This document shows positions 1 through 9,545 of a stretch of 64,000 nt of DNA, one piece after another. Under the pieces are notes generated by a model. The model saw only the letters and a list, made by a program, of their open reading frames with translations, did no database searches and was not told the DNA's origin. The DNA comes from Peribacillus simplex NBRC 15720 = DSM 1321 (GTDB lineage Bacteria; Bacillota; Bacilli; Bacillales; DSM-1321): NCBI RefSeq assembly GCF_002243645.1, contig NZ_CP017704.1:5288001-5352000 (forward strand), in the 5' to 3' direction. The position numbers and the translations under genes are program-made. Numbering within the stretch: position 1 is the first letter of the stretch; each line of letters starts with the position of its first letter.

Positions 1-696
1 GTTCACCCTTTCATCTTATTAAACCACCGTGATGATTTAGACAGTGTTTTTACACTTGCACATGAATCTGGACATGGCATGCATTCATACTATAGCTCAA
101 AATACCAACCGCAAATAAGTGCAGGTTATTCCATCTTTGTCGCTGAAGTTGCTTCCACTGTGAATGAAATCCTGTTGATCCGCCATTTAATTAAGACAAC
201 ACAAGACGTGCAGAAGAAAAAACACTTACTTAACCATTTCATAGATAGTTTTAAAGGGACATTCTTCACACAGGTGATGTTTGCGGAGTTTGAAAAGACC
301 GTACATGAAAAAGCTGAAAATGATGAACCTCTAAATGCCGAGGTTTTTAATACAGCCTATGAATCGATATTTCGTGCATATAATGGAGATGAAATTATTT
401 TCGATGAAGAAGTGAAGTATGGCTGGTCACGTATCCCCCACTTTTATCGTCCGTTTTATGTCTATAAATATGCTACTGGTTACGTTTCAGCCATTACGAT
501 CGCTGATAAGATCCTTTCTGGGGACAAAAAAACACTTGAAAGTTATTTGACTTTCTTGAAAAGCGGGAGTTCGGATTTCCCATTGGAGCTGCTTAAGAAA
601 ACAGGCGTAGATTTAACTAAACCTGATCCGATTGAAAATGCAATGAAGATTTTCAGTGATCTGGTCGATCAATTCACTGAGTTGACAGAAGGCTAA
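1..696 (+). CDS. pepF: Oligoendopeptidase F-type M3 metallopeptidase, C-terminal part
   Basis: The reading frame is open from base 1, so the gene begins before the window. It encodes the C-terminal half of an M3-family zinc oligopeptidase, a cytoplasmic enzyme that trims short peptides. The zinc motif HESGH lies at 61-75, followed by GMHSYYSS, and a downstream Glu (FVAEVASTVNE) supplies the third ligand region. The later FYRPFYVYKYATGY segment is typical of PepF. It ends in TAA and is followed by a terminator hairpin. Family assignment is strong; the exact member (PepF or a paralogue) cannot be settled from half a protein. Confidence 0.9.
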   Translation, partial: VHPFILLNHRDDLDSVFTLAHESGHGMHSYYSSKYQPQISAGYSIFVAEVASTVNEILLIRHLIKTTQDVQKKKHLLNHFIDSFKGTFFTQVMFAEFEKTVHEKAENDEPLNAEVFNTAYESIFRAYNGDEIIFDEEVKYGWSRIPHFYRPFYVYKYATGYVSAITIADKILSGDKKTLESYLTFLKSGSSDFPLELLKKTGVDLTKPDPIENAMKIFSDLVDQFTELTEG

Positions 697-772
697 CCTA
701 AACCATTTCTTCCAAAAGAGCCCATGGTATGTTGTTATAAAAAATGCTATAGTTAAAACATTGGCGTAGGAG

Positions 773-802
773 AGGCCCAATCTATAGATTGGGCCTTATT
801 TT
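773..802 (+). terminator. Rho-independent terminator after pepF
   Basis: A 10-bp stem (AGGCCCAATC / GATTGGGCCT) with a 4-base loop is followed by TTATTTTAT. It closes the upstream peptidase transcription unit. Confidence 0.75.
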
Positions 803-927
803 ATATGCTGAAGAAACAGGTAATGCGCGAAAAAAGTCATGGTGACAGCGTTATTTCAACATCGGAGCCTAGCCAGTGGGCCAGTTTCTTTGTACTTCAA
901 TGGCATATTTTGTGAGGAAAGTGAAAA

Positions 928-3174
928 ATGAATTCGACAGTTAATTATATAAAAGAATGGCAGCAGGCACTTCAACTTGAAATCCTGCATTTGAAAAAAT
1001 ATGGCAGCACAAAATACCTGGTTTCGAACGGCCATCTGCTTACAGATGACGGTTCTTTCAACTATTATTTTGAAACAGGTTCATCGATAAAAATCCCTGT
1101 CGGTTCCCTCGTTCGACTGGAATGGGGAGGGATTAAACAGGATGGAAGGATTCTCTCATCGGAAGGGAAAAGTATAATCATTGTATTTGATCGCTCGTTA
1201 GGCGATATGATCGGTGAAGCCTTTTTATACCATGACCCCTGGGAATTGCTTGAACAATTGATTATCCGCTTGGATGAAATCAAAAGAAGTAAAAGGAAAA
1301 GGCTTCGGATCAAGCGCCTGATGGATCCGTCCATGCCTCAAAAACATCCTTTAAATGAAAAACAAAGCAGTGTAAAAGAATTATATGCCCGCTCGAAGTT
1401 CAATCCTGTCACTTTTGTTTGGGGACCCCCGGGAACAGGAAAAACCTATACATTGGCACGTACAGTAGCCAATCATTATTTACAAGATAAAAAAGTTCTG
1501 GTTTTGTCCCATAGCAATCAGGCTGTTGATGTTTTGATGGCTGAAATTTCGGCATTCATTAAAAAGAAAGATCGTTTCAAAGAAGGCGATGTGCTTCGCT
1601 ATGGATCTCAAATCGGTGAATCACTAGCCATCCACGATGATATTGTTACGGGGCAATTACTAGGTAAACATGAACCGACATTATTTAAAGAAAAAGAAGA
1701 GCTTGGCGAAGAGAAACGGCTATTAAAACATGACTTGGCAGGGTCCTTCAGTAAAAGGGATACAGATCAATTAATCGAGATAGAGAAAAAACTGGCCAAA
1801 GTCTTGGAGAAAATCCGCCAAAAAGAGATTCAATTCGTAAAAGAGGCAAAGGTCATCGGGACGACCTTGGCTAAAGCCGCAAATGATGAAACGGTTTATC
1901 AAAAGGAGTATGATCTGGTTATTTTGGACGAAGCGAGTATGGCTTACGTACCTCAGGTGGCTTTTGCTGCAGCGTTATCAAAGCATATTATCGTTTGTGG
2001 TGATTTCAAACAATTGCCACCTATTGCTTCGGCTCGTGATTCCCTCGTGAAACTTTGGCTAAAGGAAGACATTTTTCATCGGGCCGGTGTTGCCCAGTCT
2101 GTTGAAGAAGGAGAACTTCATCGTCATTTATTCCTATTAAAGGAACAGCGCCGCATGCATCCGGATATTTCAGCATTCACTAATCGTGTCGTCTATAACA
2201 ATTTTGTTGGCGATCATATAAGTGTTGCCACTAGCAGGGAGGGCATAATGCAGGGTGAACCTTTTGCCAATAAGGCAGCAGCTCTTCTCGATACCAGCTT
2301 ATCTGGGGAATATTGCATCACTGAACGGACATCCCACTCGAGAATGAATTTATGGCAATTACTTTTATCTTTTCAACTGATTCATGAAGCTTATGTGGGC
2401 GGATCAAGGTCAATTGGTTATGTCGCCCCATATCGTGCTCAGGCAGACTTGATGGAAAAACTATTGGATGACTTATATGACAAAGAACGGCAAACGGCGG
2501 ATATCATCGCTGCAACTGTACATCGTTTCCAGGGAAGTGAACGTGAGATGATGATATTTGACACAGTTGATAGTTATCCGCAAAACAGGGCTGGAATGTT
2601 ATTGACAGGGAGAGAAAGTGAAAGGCTCATTAACGTGGCCATAACAAGGACTAAGGGTAAGTTCGTACATGTATGTGACACTTCATTTGTTAACAAACAT
2701 GTATATCGCAGCAAAACACTTCGTCAGCTTGTCGATCATCAAATTCAAAATGATCAAATTGTACCAAAGAAAGACATTGGAAAATGGGTTAAACACCAGC
2801 ACCCGAAATTACAATGGATGCATGCCCGTAAATTGGGGGACTTTCAGGAAGATATTGAATCAACAAAACAAGAGATGGTTATCGCTGTACCGGATTTGAA
2901 CAGTTTGTCAGAAGAATGGCAGCAATATTTATTGAAACGAAACCCTGCAGTGAAATTGACGATCATTTCTGCAAAAAGAAACCCTGATATCAACTCTGAT
3001 CATTTTATTTGTTCACCTGTTTCATTTTCCTTTATCATATTTGATAAAAGAGTTATCTGGCTAGGTTTGCCCGTAGAGTCCAATAATCGGGTTCAGCCTC
3101 CATTTATAGCGGCTCGTTTGGATTCGCAAATAATGGCAGATGAATTACTATCTCAATTCAAAAAAAGTGAATAG
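928..3174 (+). CDS. SF1 (Upf1/DNA2-like) AAA helicase with C-terminal extra domain
   Basis: This 748-residue superfamily 1 nucleic-acid helicase has Walker A GPPGTGKT at residues 166-173, Walker B DEAS at 334-337, and GDFKQLPP at 358-365. It also has QRRMHP (about 408) and the HRFQGSE motif near 532, all typical of the Upf1/IGHMBP2/DNA2 branch. Residues 240-305 form a charged helical insertion before Walker B. About 120 residues at the C-terminus lie beyond the helicase core and have alternating hydrophobic strands resembling a phospholipase-D-like fold, but no HKD motif is visible. ATG 928 follows GAGGAAAG. The gene stands alone between terminators. A role in RNA or DNA remodelling or repair is inferred. 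Confidence 0.85.
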   Translation: MNSTVNYIKEWQQALQLEILHLKKYGSTKYLVSNGHLLTDDGSFNYYFETGSSIKIPVGSLVRLEWGGIKQDGRILSSEGKSIIIVFDRSLGDMIGEAFLYHDPWELLEQLIIRLDEIKRSKRKRLRIKRLMDPSMPQKHPLNEKQSSVKELYARSKFNPVTFVWGPPGTGKTYTLARTVANHYLQDKKVLVLSHSNQAVDVLMAEISAFIKKKDRFKEGDVLRYGSQIGESLAIHDDIVTGQLLGKHEPTLFKEKEELGEEKRLLKHDLAGSFSKRDTDQLIEIEKKLAKVLEKIRQKEIQFVKEAKVIGTTLAKAANDETVYQKEYDLVILDEASMAYVPQVAFAAALSKHIIVCGDFKQLPPIASARDSLVKLWLKEDIFHRAGVAQSVEEGELHRHLFLLKEQRRMHPDISAFTNRVVYNNFVGDHISVATSREGIMQGEPFANKAAALLDTSLSGEYCITERTSHSRMNLWQLLLSFQLIHEAYVGGSRSIGYVAPYRAQADLMEKLLDDLYDKERQTADIIAATVHRFQGSEREMMIFDTVDSYPQNRAGMLLTGRESERLINVAITRTKGKFVHVCDTSFVNKHVYRSKTLRQLVDHQIQNDQIVPKKDIGKWVKHQHPKLQWMHARKLGDFQEDIESTKQEMVIAVPDLNSLSEEWQQYLLKRNPAVKLTIISAKRNPDINSDHFICSPVSFSFIIFDKRVIWLGLPVESNNRVQPPFIAARLDSQIMADELLSQFKKSE

Positions 3175-3180
3175 CTTAGG

Positions 3181-3206
3181 AAAGGCCCTTAAAAAGGGCT
3201 TTTCTT
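3181..3206 (+). terminator. Terminator after helicase gene
   Basis: GCCCTT and AAGGGC arms are followed by TTTTCTTC a few bases after the helicase stop codon. Confidence 0.75.
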
Positions 3207-3229
3207 CATTTACATATATCCCTAAAAAG

Positions 3230-3316
3230 ACCTCGATAGAATAAGTGATGTCATCTTGAACCACCTGCGTGATTAATATATTTAAAAAAACACCTCGCTA
3301 GAATATATGATAGCCT
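3230..3316 (+). repeat. Imperfect direct repeat in intergenic DNA
   Basis: Two related stretches, about 3230-3256 and 3291-3316, share the core ACCTCG-TAGAATA followed by a diverged TGAT tract. They lie in the 285-bp gap before the first flavin oxidoreductase. No function is evident. Confidence 0.35.
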
Positions 3317-3459
3317 CATACTCCCCAATTTAGATTCAACTCCTTATATTTTCTGCTAAAGGCTGCAAACTAAAATAACAAAGCAAGCGTTTCAGGCGAC
3401 TTTCCACTAGTTATGATTTACTATTAAGTTACGAAAGACAAGAGAAAGGAGGTAACAAA

Positions 3460-4458
3460 ATGAAACTGAGCATATTGGATCAATCCCCAATTGCATCTGG
3501 ACAATCAGCACAAGAAGCTTTGCAGGCTTCACTCCAACTAGCACAAGAAGGAGATAGACTGGGTTATAGCAGAATCTGGTTAACTGAACATCATGATCTG
3601 CCGGGATTGGCCTGTTCCGTTCCAGAAGTTTTGATAAGCTATATTGGTGCACAAACAAAAAATATCCGGATTGGATCAGGGGCAGTGCTGCTTCCGCATT
3701 ATAAGCCATACCGGATAGCAGAGACTTACAATATGCTTGCCACCCTTTTTCCAGGCCGGATTGATATGGGACTGGGGCGTGCTCCTGGTGGATCTGCCGA
3801 AGCAACGATGGCATTATCCGATAATTTTCTTCAGAATGTTTACAAAATGCCTGAACTTGTTCAAGAACTGTTGAATTTCCTAAGAGGTGAATTTCCGAAA
3901 GAACATCCGTTTTCAAATGTCTCTGCTGCTCCTGTCCCAATGGTACCGCCTGAACCATGGATATTGGGAACAAGCGGGAAAAGTGCAAAACTTGCCGCTG
4001 AGAATGGTGCTGCATACGCGTTTGGTGAATTCATGAGTGAAAATGATGGAGTGCAGAGCTTTCAGCAGTACCGTGAGCACTTTCAAATAAAAGGTTTTCT
4101 TAAAGAACCTAAAACGATTGTTACGGTTTCGGCCATATGCGCAGAAACGGAGGAACATGCTAAAGAAATCGCCCTGAGCAACACCCTATGGAAAATACAA
4201 AGTGGATATGGGGAAAGAAAGCAGGTTCCAAGTAAAGAAGAGGTAAGGAATCATGATTGGACTGAAAAAGAAAAAGCACTGATGGAAACCATGCATAAAA
4301 AACTGATTTTTGGTACCCCTTCACAAGTGAAGTATCGCCTATTGGAGATCCAGGAAAAATATCAAGCAGATGAAATCATGCTGATAACCATCACTCATAA
4401 GTTGGAGGATAGGCTTAATTCGTTTCGTTTGATTGCCAGGGAAATTCTTAACAGTTAA
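3460..4458 (+). CDS. LLM-class flavin-dependent oxidoreductase
   Basis: This 332-residue protein is a single-domain luciferase-like TIM-barrel flavoenzyme, probably cytoplasmic and FMNH2-dependent. Visible family marks are EHHDLPG (residues 43-49), the IRIGSGAVLLPHY strand-loop, and LGRAPGG (105-111). These place it in the MsnO8/YwcH-like group. AGAAAGGAGG sits at ideal distance from ATG 3460. A second member of the same family follows 93 bp downstream, so the pair may form one operon made by duplication. The substrate cannot be read from sequence; such genes often accompany organosulfur or xenobiotic degradation. Confidence 0.9.
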   Translation: MKLSILDQSPIASGQSAQEALQASLQLAQEGDRLGYSRIWLTEHHDLPGLACSVPEVLISYIGAQTKNIRIGSGAVLLPHYKPYRIAETYNMLATLFPGRIDMGLGRAPGGSAEATMALSDNFLQNVYKMPELVQELLNFLRGEFPKEHPFSNVSAAPVPMVPPEPWILGTSGKSAKLAAENGAAYAFGEFMSENDGVQSFQQYREHFQIKGFLKEPKTIVTVSAICAETEEHAKEIALSNTLWKIQSGYGERKQVPSKEEVRNHDWTEKEKALMETMHKKLIFGTPSQVKYRLLEIQEKYQADEIMLITITHKLEDRLNSFRLIAREILNS

Positions 4459-4551
4459 TCCCTTCGAGCATTTTGTGTGCATTTTGTGTGCATTTTCTAT
4501 ATGATGACTTTGCGTCCAATTTATCATTATTGAAAGAAAGAAGATGAAGAT

Positions 4552-5574
4552 ATGAGTGCTGATCAACATGCAAAAAAACTTAGCGACATTTCTTTTTCCG
4601 TTCTGGACCTGGCTTCTATCGTTGAGGGTGGCACAGTTTCGGGAGCCTTTAAAAATACAGTAGAATTAGCTAAACATGCGGAGCAATGGAATTACAACCG
4701 TTTCTGGGTTGCGGAACATCATAGCATGCCTGGGGTTGCAAGCTCTGCAACGTCAGTGCTTATAGGCTATGTTGCAGGTAGGACGGAAAGAATTCGTGTG
4801 GGTTCTGGAGGCATAATGCTACCGAATCATGCACCGCTGGTTATCGCAGAACAATTTGGAACATTGGAAGCAATGTATCCTGGTAGAATAGATTTAGGAC
4901 TGGGGCGTGCTCCGGGAAGCGACCAATTTACAGCCATGGCACTCCGGGGTGATGTACGTAATAACGGTCAGGATTTTCCTGAACAATTGGCACAGCTCCG
5001 TAGCTATTTAGATGCGGATTCTAAACATAATCGTGTTCGCGCCATCCCTGGCGAAGGACAGGATATCCCGATTTGGCTGCTAGGTTCAAGCGGCTTCAGT
5101 GCAGCATTATCAGCACAGCTGGGATTGCCATTTTCATTTGCAAGCCATTTTTCCCCTGAAAATACTCAACCAGCTTTAGCTCGTTACCGCAATAATTTCC
5201 AACCATCCGACGTTCTCGATAAACCTTATGTCATGGTTGGTATCAATGTATTTGCAGCTGATACTACGGAAGAGGCGCAAAGGATTGCTACATCTTATCA
5301 ACAGCAGTTCTTGAATTTGATACGGAACACGCCTGGTCAACTTGCTCCTCCAGTTGATACGATGGAAGGACTTTGGACAGAATATGAAAAGGCCATTGTC
5401 ATGAAACAGCTGAACGCTTCCATTATAGGAAATCCAAAAGAGGTTAAAGTGCAGTTGCAGGCATTTTTAAATGAAACACAGGCGGATGAAATGATTATAA
5501 ACTCTGCCATTTATGATCAGGATGCACGCCTTCGTTCTTATGAAATCATTGCAGAAGTTACTGGAATGAAATAA
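4552..5574 (+). CDS. LLM-class flavin-dependent oxidoreductase, second copy
   Basis: A 340-residue paralogue of the preceding gene with the same landmarks ([28 protein letters not shown]). It differs enough, including a longer N-terminus, to imply a separate substrate. ATG 4552 is chosen because the nearby ATG at 4543 runs into a stop after two codons, and a purine-rich GAAAGAAAGAAG lies upstream. It is followed immediately by a strong terminator, making it the last gene of a probable two-gene unit. Confidence 0.9.
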   Translation: MSADQHAKKLSDISFSVLDLASIVEGGTVSGAFKNTVELAKHAEQWNYNRFWVAEHHSMPGVASSATSVLIGYVAGRTERIRVGSGGIMLPNHAPLVIAEQFGTLEAMYPGRIDLGLGRAPGSDQFTAMALRGDVRNNGQDFPEQLAQLRSYLDADSKHNRVRAIPGEGQDIPIWLLGSSGFSAALSAQLGLPFSFASHFSPENTQPALARYRNNFQPSDVLDKPYVMVGINVFAADTTEEAQRIATSYQQQFLNLIRNTPGQLAPPVDTMEGLWTEYEKAIVMKQLNASIIGNPKEVKVQLQAFLNETQADEMIINSAIYDQDARLRSYEIIAEVTGMK

Positions 5575-5587
5575 GTGTCAAAGAATG

Positions 5588-5620
5588 AGCTTGCAGATTA
5601 CGTGTCTGCAAGCTTTTTTA
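5588..5620 (+). terminator. Strong terminator after oxidoreductase pair
   Basis: A perfect 10-bp stem AGCTTGCAGA / TCTGCAAGCT with a 7-base loop is followed by TTTTT. Confidence 0.9.
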
Positions 5621-5666
5621 TAAAATACATACCGATTGACTTCATAAATAAAGTTAGGAGAGAGTA

Positions 5667-7415
5667 ATGAAACGAGAAGATCCTTTATCCTTAATATTTC
5701 ACTTCACAGATAAACAAGGTGACAGCCGGCCTCTATATTTTACAAACCCGAAAAAAGTGTTCACCGCCCATTCAATTGAGGATGTCATTCCACAATTCCA
5801 AAAAGTCCAGGAAGCGATCGAACAGGGGCATTATGCAGCCGGATATGTTTCCTATGAAGCGGCACCTGCTTTTGAAAAATCTTTTAAAGTAAAAGATGGA
5901 GCCAAAATGCCATTATTATGGTTCGGGATTTTTGATAAACCGGAAGAAGAAATACCTGAAAAAATGACCGGGGCTTTTAATTTAGCTGAATGGCAATCAG
6001 AAACGGATTCAAAAACCTATCATTCCGGGTTTCAAAGGATAAAATCCGAAATCGAGAAAGGCAATACGTATCAAGTGAATTATACGATGCGTTTGCAATC
6101 CCAGTTCGAAGGAGATGACTCCGCTTTCTTTGATCGCTTGAAGAGAGCTCAACGGTCGAACTATAGTGCATATTTGAATGTGGGGACACATCGAATCCTA
6201 TCGGCTTCACCAGAGTTGTTTTTCCGTTGGGAAGATGGTCAGCTGATTACTCGACCAATGAAAGGAACGGTAAAGCGGGGAACGACACTGAAAATGGATC
6301 AGATCAATGCAGACTGGTTAGCAGCCTCGGAAAAGAATCAAGCTGAAAACTACATGATTGTGGACCTGCTCAGAAATGATTTGGGAATGATTGCAGAACC
6401 AGGAAGCGTCAAGGTTCCACAGCTTAAGGCAATTGAAAAATATCCGACCGTTTGGCAAATGACATCCACGATTACAGCCGATACGAATCCAGGGACAACA
6501 ATCATTGATATATTCAAGGCCCTTTTTCCATGTGGATCGATAACAGGGGCACCTAAAATTAAAACGATGGAGATCATCGCTGATATCGAGAATTCACCAC
6601 GTGAAGTTTATTGCGGTGCAATCGGGTTTATCTCCCCTGAATCCGAAGCCGTTTTTAATGTGCCGATTCGTACGGTAGTGATCGATAAGGAAACTGGGAA
6701 AGCCGAGTATGGAGTAGGCGGGGGAATCACTTGGGATTCCGAGTTATCGGAAGAATATGAGGAAGCATTTTTAAAAGCCAAGTTATTGACGGTGGAAAGT
6801 CCTGCTTACAAACTATTGGAATCGATTAAGCTCAGCGATGGCGAATATTATTTGTTGCATGATCATATCGACCGGATGAAACAATCCGCTGATTACTTCA
6901 ATTATCGGTTCTCTGAATTGTATCTTAGAGATCGACTCCAAAAGTTTGCGGAATTAAACCATGGGACGTTGCAAAAGGTAAGGGTACTACTTAATGAAAA
7001 TGGTGAAATTGAAGTCTCCGGACAAGCAATCAAGCCCCTTGATTCAGAATTTACGGCCATCTTGGCTGAAACTCCAATATCAAGTGCAAATCCATTTCTA
7101 TTTCATAAGACCACCAATCGTGATGTATATGAAGGCTTTCAACTGAATAATCCCGACTTCCATGATGTTCTGCTTTGGAATGAAGAAGGATTCATCACGG
7201 AATTCACGAACGGAAATGTAATGGTTAAGATAAATGGTGACCTCTATACCCCTCCGGTGGAATCAGGTCTCCTTGCTGGAACATTTCGTCAAGACTTGAT
7301 CAGGAAGAAGGAAATCAAGGAAAAACCCATTTCAAAGGCTGACCTTAATAACGCTGAGGAAATTTGGTTTATTAATAGTGTGCGAGGGAAATTAAAAGTG
7401 AATTTAACTTTCTAA
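5667..7415 (+). CDS. pabB: Aminodeoxychorismate synthase component I fused to aminodeoxychorismate lyase
   Basis: This 582-residue fusion would catalyse two consecutive steps from chorismate to p-aminobenzoate for folate synthesis. Residues about 1-370 are a chorismate-binding PabB domain. The PMKGT motif carries the PabB-type catalytic Lys199, and CGSITGAPK (about 289-297) is the signature loop. Residues about 375-582 are an aminotransferase class IV (PabC-like) domain with HDHIDRM and the candidate PLP lysine K481 in HKTTNR. ATG 5667 follows AGGAGAG. No glutaminase (PabA) gene is adjacent, so the ammonia-donating subunit must be encoded elsewhere. The separate pabABC organisation of B. subtilis is replaced here by a fusion. 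Confidence 0.92.
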   Translation: MKREDPLSLIFHFTDKQGDSRPLYFTNPKKVFTAHSIEDVIPQFQKVQEAIEQGHYAAGYVSYEAAPAFEKSFKVKDGAKMPLLWFGIFDKPEEEIPEKMTGAFNLAEWQSETDSKTYHSGFQRIKSEIEKGNTYQVNYTMRLQSQFEGDDSAFFDRLKRAQRSNYSAYLNVGTHRILSASPELFFRWEDGQLITRPMKGTVKRGTTLKMDQINADWLAASEKNQAENYMIVDLLRNDLGMIAEPGSVKVPQLKAIEKYPTVWQMTSTITADTNPGTTIIDIFKALFPCGSITGAPKIKTMEIIADIENSPREVYCGAIGFISPESEAVFNVPIRTVVIDKETGKAEYGVGGGITWDSELSEEYEEAFLKAKLLTVESPAYKLLESIKLSDGEYYLLHDHIDRMKQSADYFNYRFSELYLRDRLQKFAELNHGTLQKVRVLLNENGEIEVSGQAIKPLDSEFTAILAETPISSANPFLFHKTTNRDVYEGFQLNNPDFHDVLLWNEEGFITEFTNGNVMVKINGDLYTPPVESGLLAGTFRQDLIRKKEIKEKPISKADLNNAEEIWFINSVRGKLKVNLTF

Positions 7416-7480
7416 GCTGATTATTCGTAAAAAAGTGAAAATTGTAATCTTTATTGCAGTTTGTTGGGTTATCGTAGATC

Positions 7481-7675
7481 ATGAATACAATATATTCTGG
7501 GAGGAACTGCTGTGGATTTGGTCCCATACAACTTTTGTCAGGTCCAGAAGGAAGGAAATATCTTATGGACCGAAATCTCCTGGATAAAATGAACCAGTCC
7601 ACACATATCATCTGGGCGACTGGCGGGAGTATGGTACCAAAAGATATGATGGAACAATATTTATCTAAAAGTTAA
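7481..7675 (+). pseudogene. dsdA: C-terminal remnant of D-serine dehydratase
   Basis: About 60 codons match the extreme C-terminus of D-serine ammonia-lyase: [12 protein letters not shown], then [13 protein letters not shown] and a terminal MEQYLSK. Everything upstream of this (catalytic PLP domain) is missing, and the reading frame just before CCGFGP looks shifted. It has no believable ribosome site, and a terminator follows the stop codon. Best read as the residue of a deleted D-serine detoxification gene. The call rests on recognition of the WATGG tail. Confidence 0.75.
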
Positions 7676-7701
7676 AAAAGTTCACGAAAGTGAACTTTTT
7701 T
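7674..7701 (+). terminator. Terminator of the dsdA remnant
   Basis: A near-symmetric stem AAAAAAGTTCAC / GTGAACTTTTTT with a GAAA tetraloop. Confidence 0.85.
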
Positions 7702-7704
7702 CAG

Positions 7705-7750
7705 ACTGTAGACAAATTCGAAGAAAATCGAGTTTGCCTGCAGTTTTTTT
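7705..7750 (+). terminator. Long hairpin with T-run, possible dispersed repeat
   Basis: Arms ACTGTAGACAAATTCGA and TCGAGTTTGCCTGCAGT pair over 17 positions with one mismatch and two G-U pairs, followed by seven T. Hairpins of this kind are often dispersed in Bacillaceae intergenic regions; copy number cannot be judged here. Confidence 0.6.
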
Positions 7751-8105
7751 ATTAATAAAACGTTCCAGTTGATTTCAGCCGGAGCACTTTTTTCGTCGCC
7801 CACACTGTTTTTCGACCGTCACAGCATTATTCGGACTCCGGAGCATTCTTTTTGCGGCCCACATATAGAAGAATCCGCTCCCTTTCCGCCAAGTCTTCTC
7901 GCCGCAAGCATATAGCGGGGTCTTGGCTAGCCAGTTATTCGGCTAGAGTGCCGCAAATTTCTTCAATCAAGTGAGGTTTCGTTCTAAATAAGGGTAATCA
8001 CTTCCTCGATAAAAATTGTGAAAGGGTTTCGGGATTAGACCATTCCGAAACCCATTTTGTCGACAAACTTAAAGAACTTTCACGATAATGAACTTATTTT
8101 TTTCT
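7751..8105. other. 355-bp intergenic stretch without a gene
   Basis: No open frame with a ribosome site was found. Locally more GC-rich than its surroundings, it ends at about 8077-8105 in a degraded relative of the GTTCAC-GAAA-GTGAAC hairpin seen at 7674-7701. Confidence 0.5.
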
Positions 8106-9500
8106 TTATAAACCCCATGAGTTTAATAAAAGGTGAATGGCTTTATCCAATTCAGATTCAGGGATCCCTGCAAAGCCCAATATGATTTTTGGAGGTTGTT
8201 CGTCCATTTTTTCGATCGAATATGTCGATAATCCATATATTTTAATATGGTCTTCGTTTGCCTTTTGAATAAGTGTATGTTCATCCATACCGTTCTTAAC
8301 GATCAGGACGACATGCAATCCTGATCGCTCACCAATTATCTTTATTTGTTGATGTGGTTTAAACAGATCAATCACTTTATCCAACTTGCGCCGGTAAACT
8401 TTCCTCATCCGATTCAAATGTTTTTCGAAATCCCCTTCCTTCATGAACTGTGTCAATACATGCTGATCGATCCGTGAAACGGTTGAATGGTAAAAAGATA
8501 ATTCCTGTTGATGCATTTGTAACAATGGAGCGGGAAGAACCATATAACTGATCCTAATTGATGGCATCAATGATTTGGAGAATGACCCTAAATAAATCAC
8601 CTTATCACCAGCATCCATACTTTGTAAGGAAGGAATTGTTTTTCCACTATAACGAAATTCACTATCATAATCGTCTTCGATAATATAGCGGTTTGCTGCC
8701 CCTTGAGCCCAGTTCAACAATCGCGTCCGTCTGTTTACGGATAGGATCGTCCCATTGGGGAAGTGATGAGAGGGAGTGACATATACGACGTCGATCTTTG
8801 AATCTTCAATTTGGTTCACCTTTACGCCTTCCTCATCAATTTTTAGTGGATGAACTTCATTTGGGTAGCTGCGTAAAATCCGGTGTATCAAGTGGTACCC
8901 AGGATCTTCAACACCATAAATGGCATTTTTATCGAAAAGAAGAACAAGCTGCTGCAATAAAATTTCCATTCCTGCACCAATGATGATTTGTTCAGGAACA
9001 CATTGTACCCCGCGTGCATGATACAAATAATGGGCAATTTCACATCGTAATTCATATTCCCCTTGAGAATCCCCCAGTAAAAGAAGCTCTTGATGTGATT
9101 CATCGATTTTATTTTTCGTGTATTTTCTCCATTTTTCAAATGGGAAGTGTTCCGTGTCAATTTGGCTGGGATGAAAATGATAAAGCAATTCCCCTTCTTT
9201 ATGATTAATTTGTTTCAAGGAAACTTGGTTAGTTTGTGTATACTCTAAATCTTCGAATGTTTGAATATAGTACCCTTTTCTTGGTATGACTTCAACGTAT
9301 CCTTCAGCAGTCAATTGTTCATATGCAGTCTCGACAGTATTTTGACTAATCTGAAGGAACTCTGCCAATTTACGTTTGGATGGCAGCTTTGTGCCGTAAA
9401 GAAGACGGCCATCAATGATTTCTTTTTTAATATGTGAATATAATTGTTCGTACAAAGGTACTTCACTAAATCGATTTAAATCACAAGAAAGCATATTCAT
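8106..9500 (-). CDS. pdxR: PdxR-type MocR/GntR transcriptional regulator of vitamin B6 synthesis
   Basis: This 464-residue MocR-family protein has an N-terminal GntR winged helix (about residues 13-80: PLYEQLY, LPSKRKLAEFL, NTVETAYEQL). A fold-type I aminotransferase-like domain follows, in which the PLP lysine is K309 in GSFSKSLMPS. It binds PLP as effector and controls pdxST. The start at 9500 (ATG, with AAAGGTGG 10-18 bases upstream) is preferred over an in-frame upstream codon at 9545 that lacks a ribosome site. It is transcribed divergently from pdxS across a 139-bp gap, the classic PdxR arrangement. Control of pdxST is inferred from family and position. Confidence 0.9.
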   Translation of the reverse strand: MNMLSCDLNRFSEVPLYEQLYSHIKKEIIDGRLLYGTKLPSKRKLAEFLQISQNTVETAYEQLTAEGYVEVIPRKGYYIQTFEDLEYTQTNQVSLKQINHKEGELLYHFHPSQIDTEHFPFEKWRKYTKNKIDESHQELLLLGDSQGEYELRCEIAHYLYHARGVQCVPEQIIIGAGMEILLQQLVLLFDKNAIYGVEDPGYHLIHRILRSYPNEVHPLKIDEEGVKVNQIEDSKIDVVYVTPSHHFPNGTILSVNRRTRLLNWAQGAANRYIIEDDYDSEFRYSGKTIPSLQSMDAGDKVIYLGSFSKSLMPSIRISYMVLPAPLLQMHQQELSFYHSTVSRIDQHVLTQFMKEGDFEKHLNRMRKVYRRKLDKVIDLFKPHQQIKIIGERSGLHVVLIVKNGMDEHTLIQKANEDHIKIYGLSTYSIEKMDEQPPKIILGFAGIPESELDKAIHLLLNSWGL

Positions 9501-9545
9501 TTTGTTGTTTCCACCTTTTAGAAAAAAATATAATACTGACCCCAT

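Noticed and set aside
7751..8105. Possible small RNA gene
   Set aside because: Hairpins mark the borders, but no promoter or conserved core is visible.
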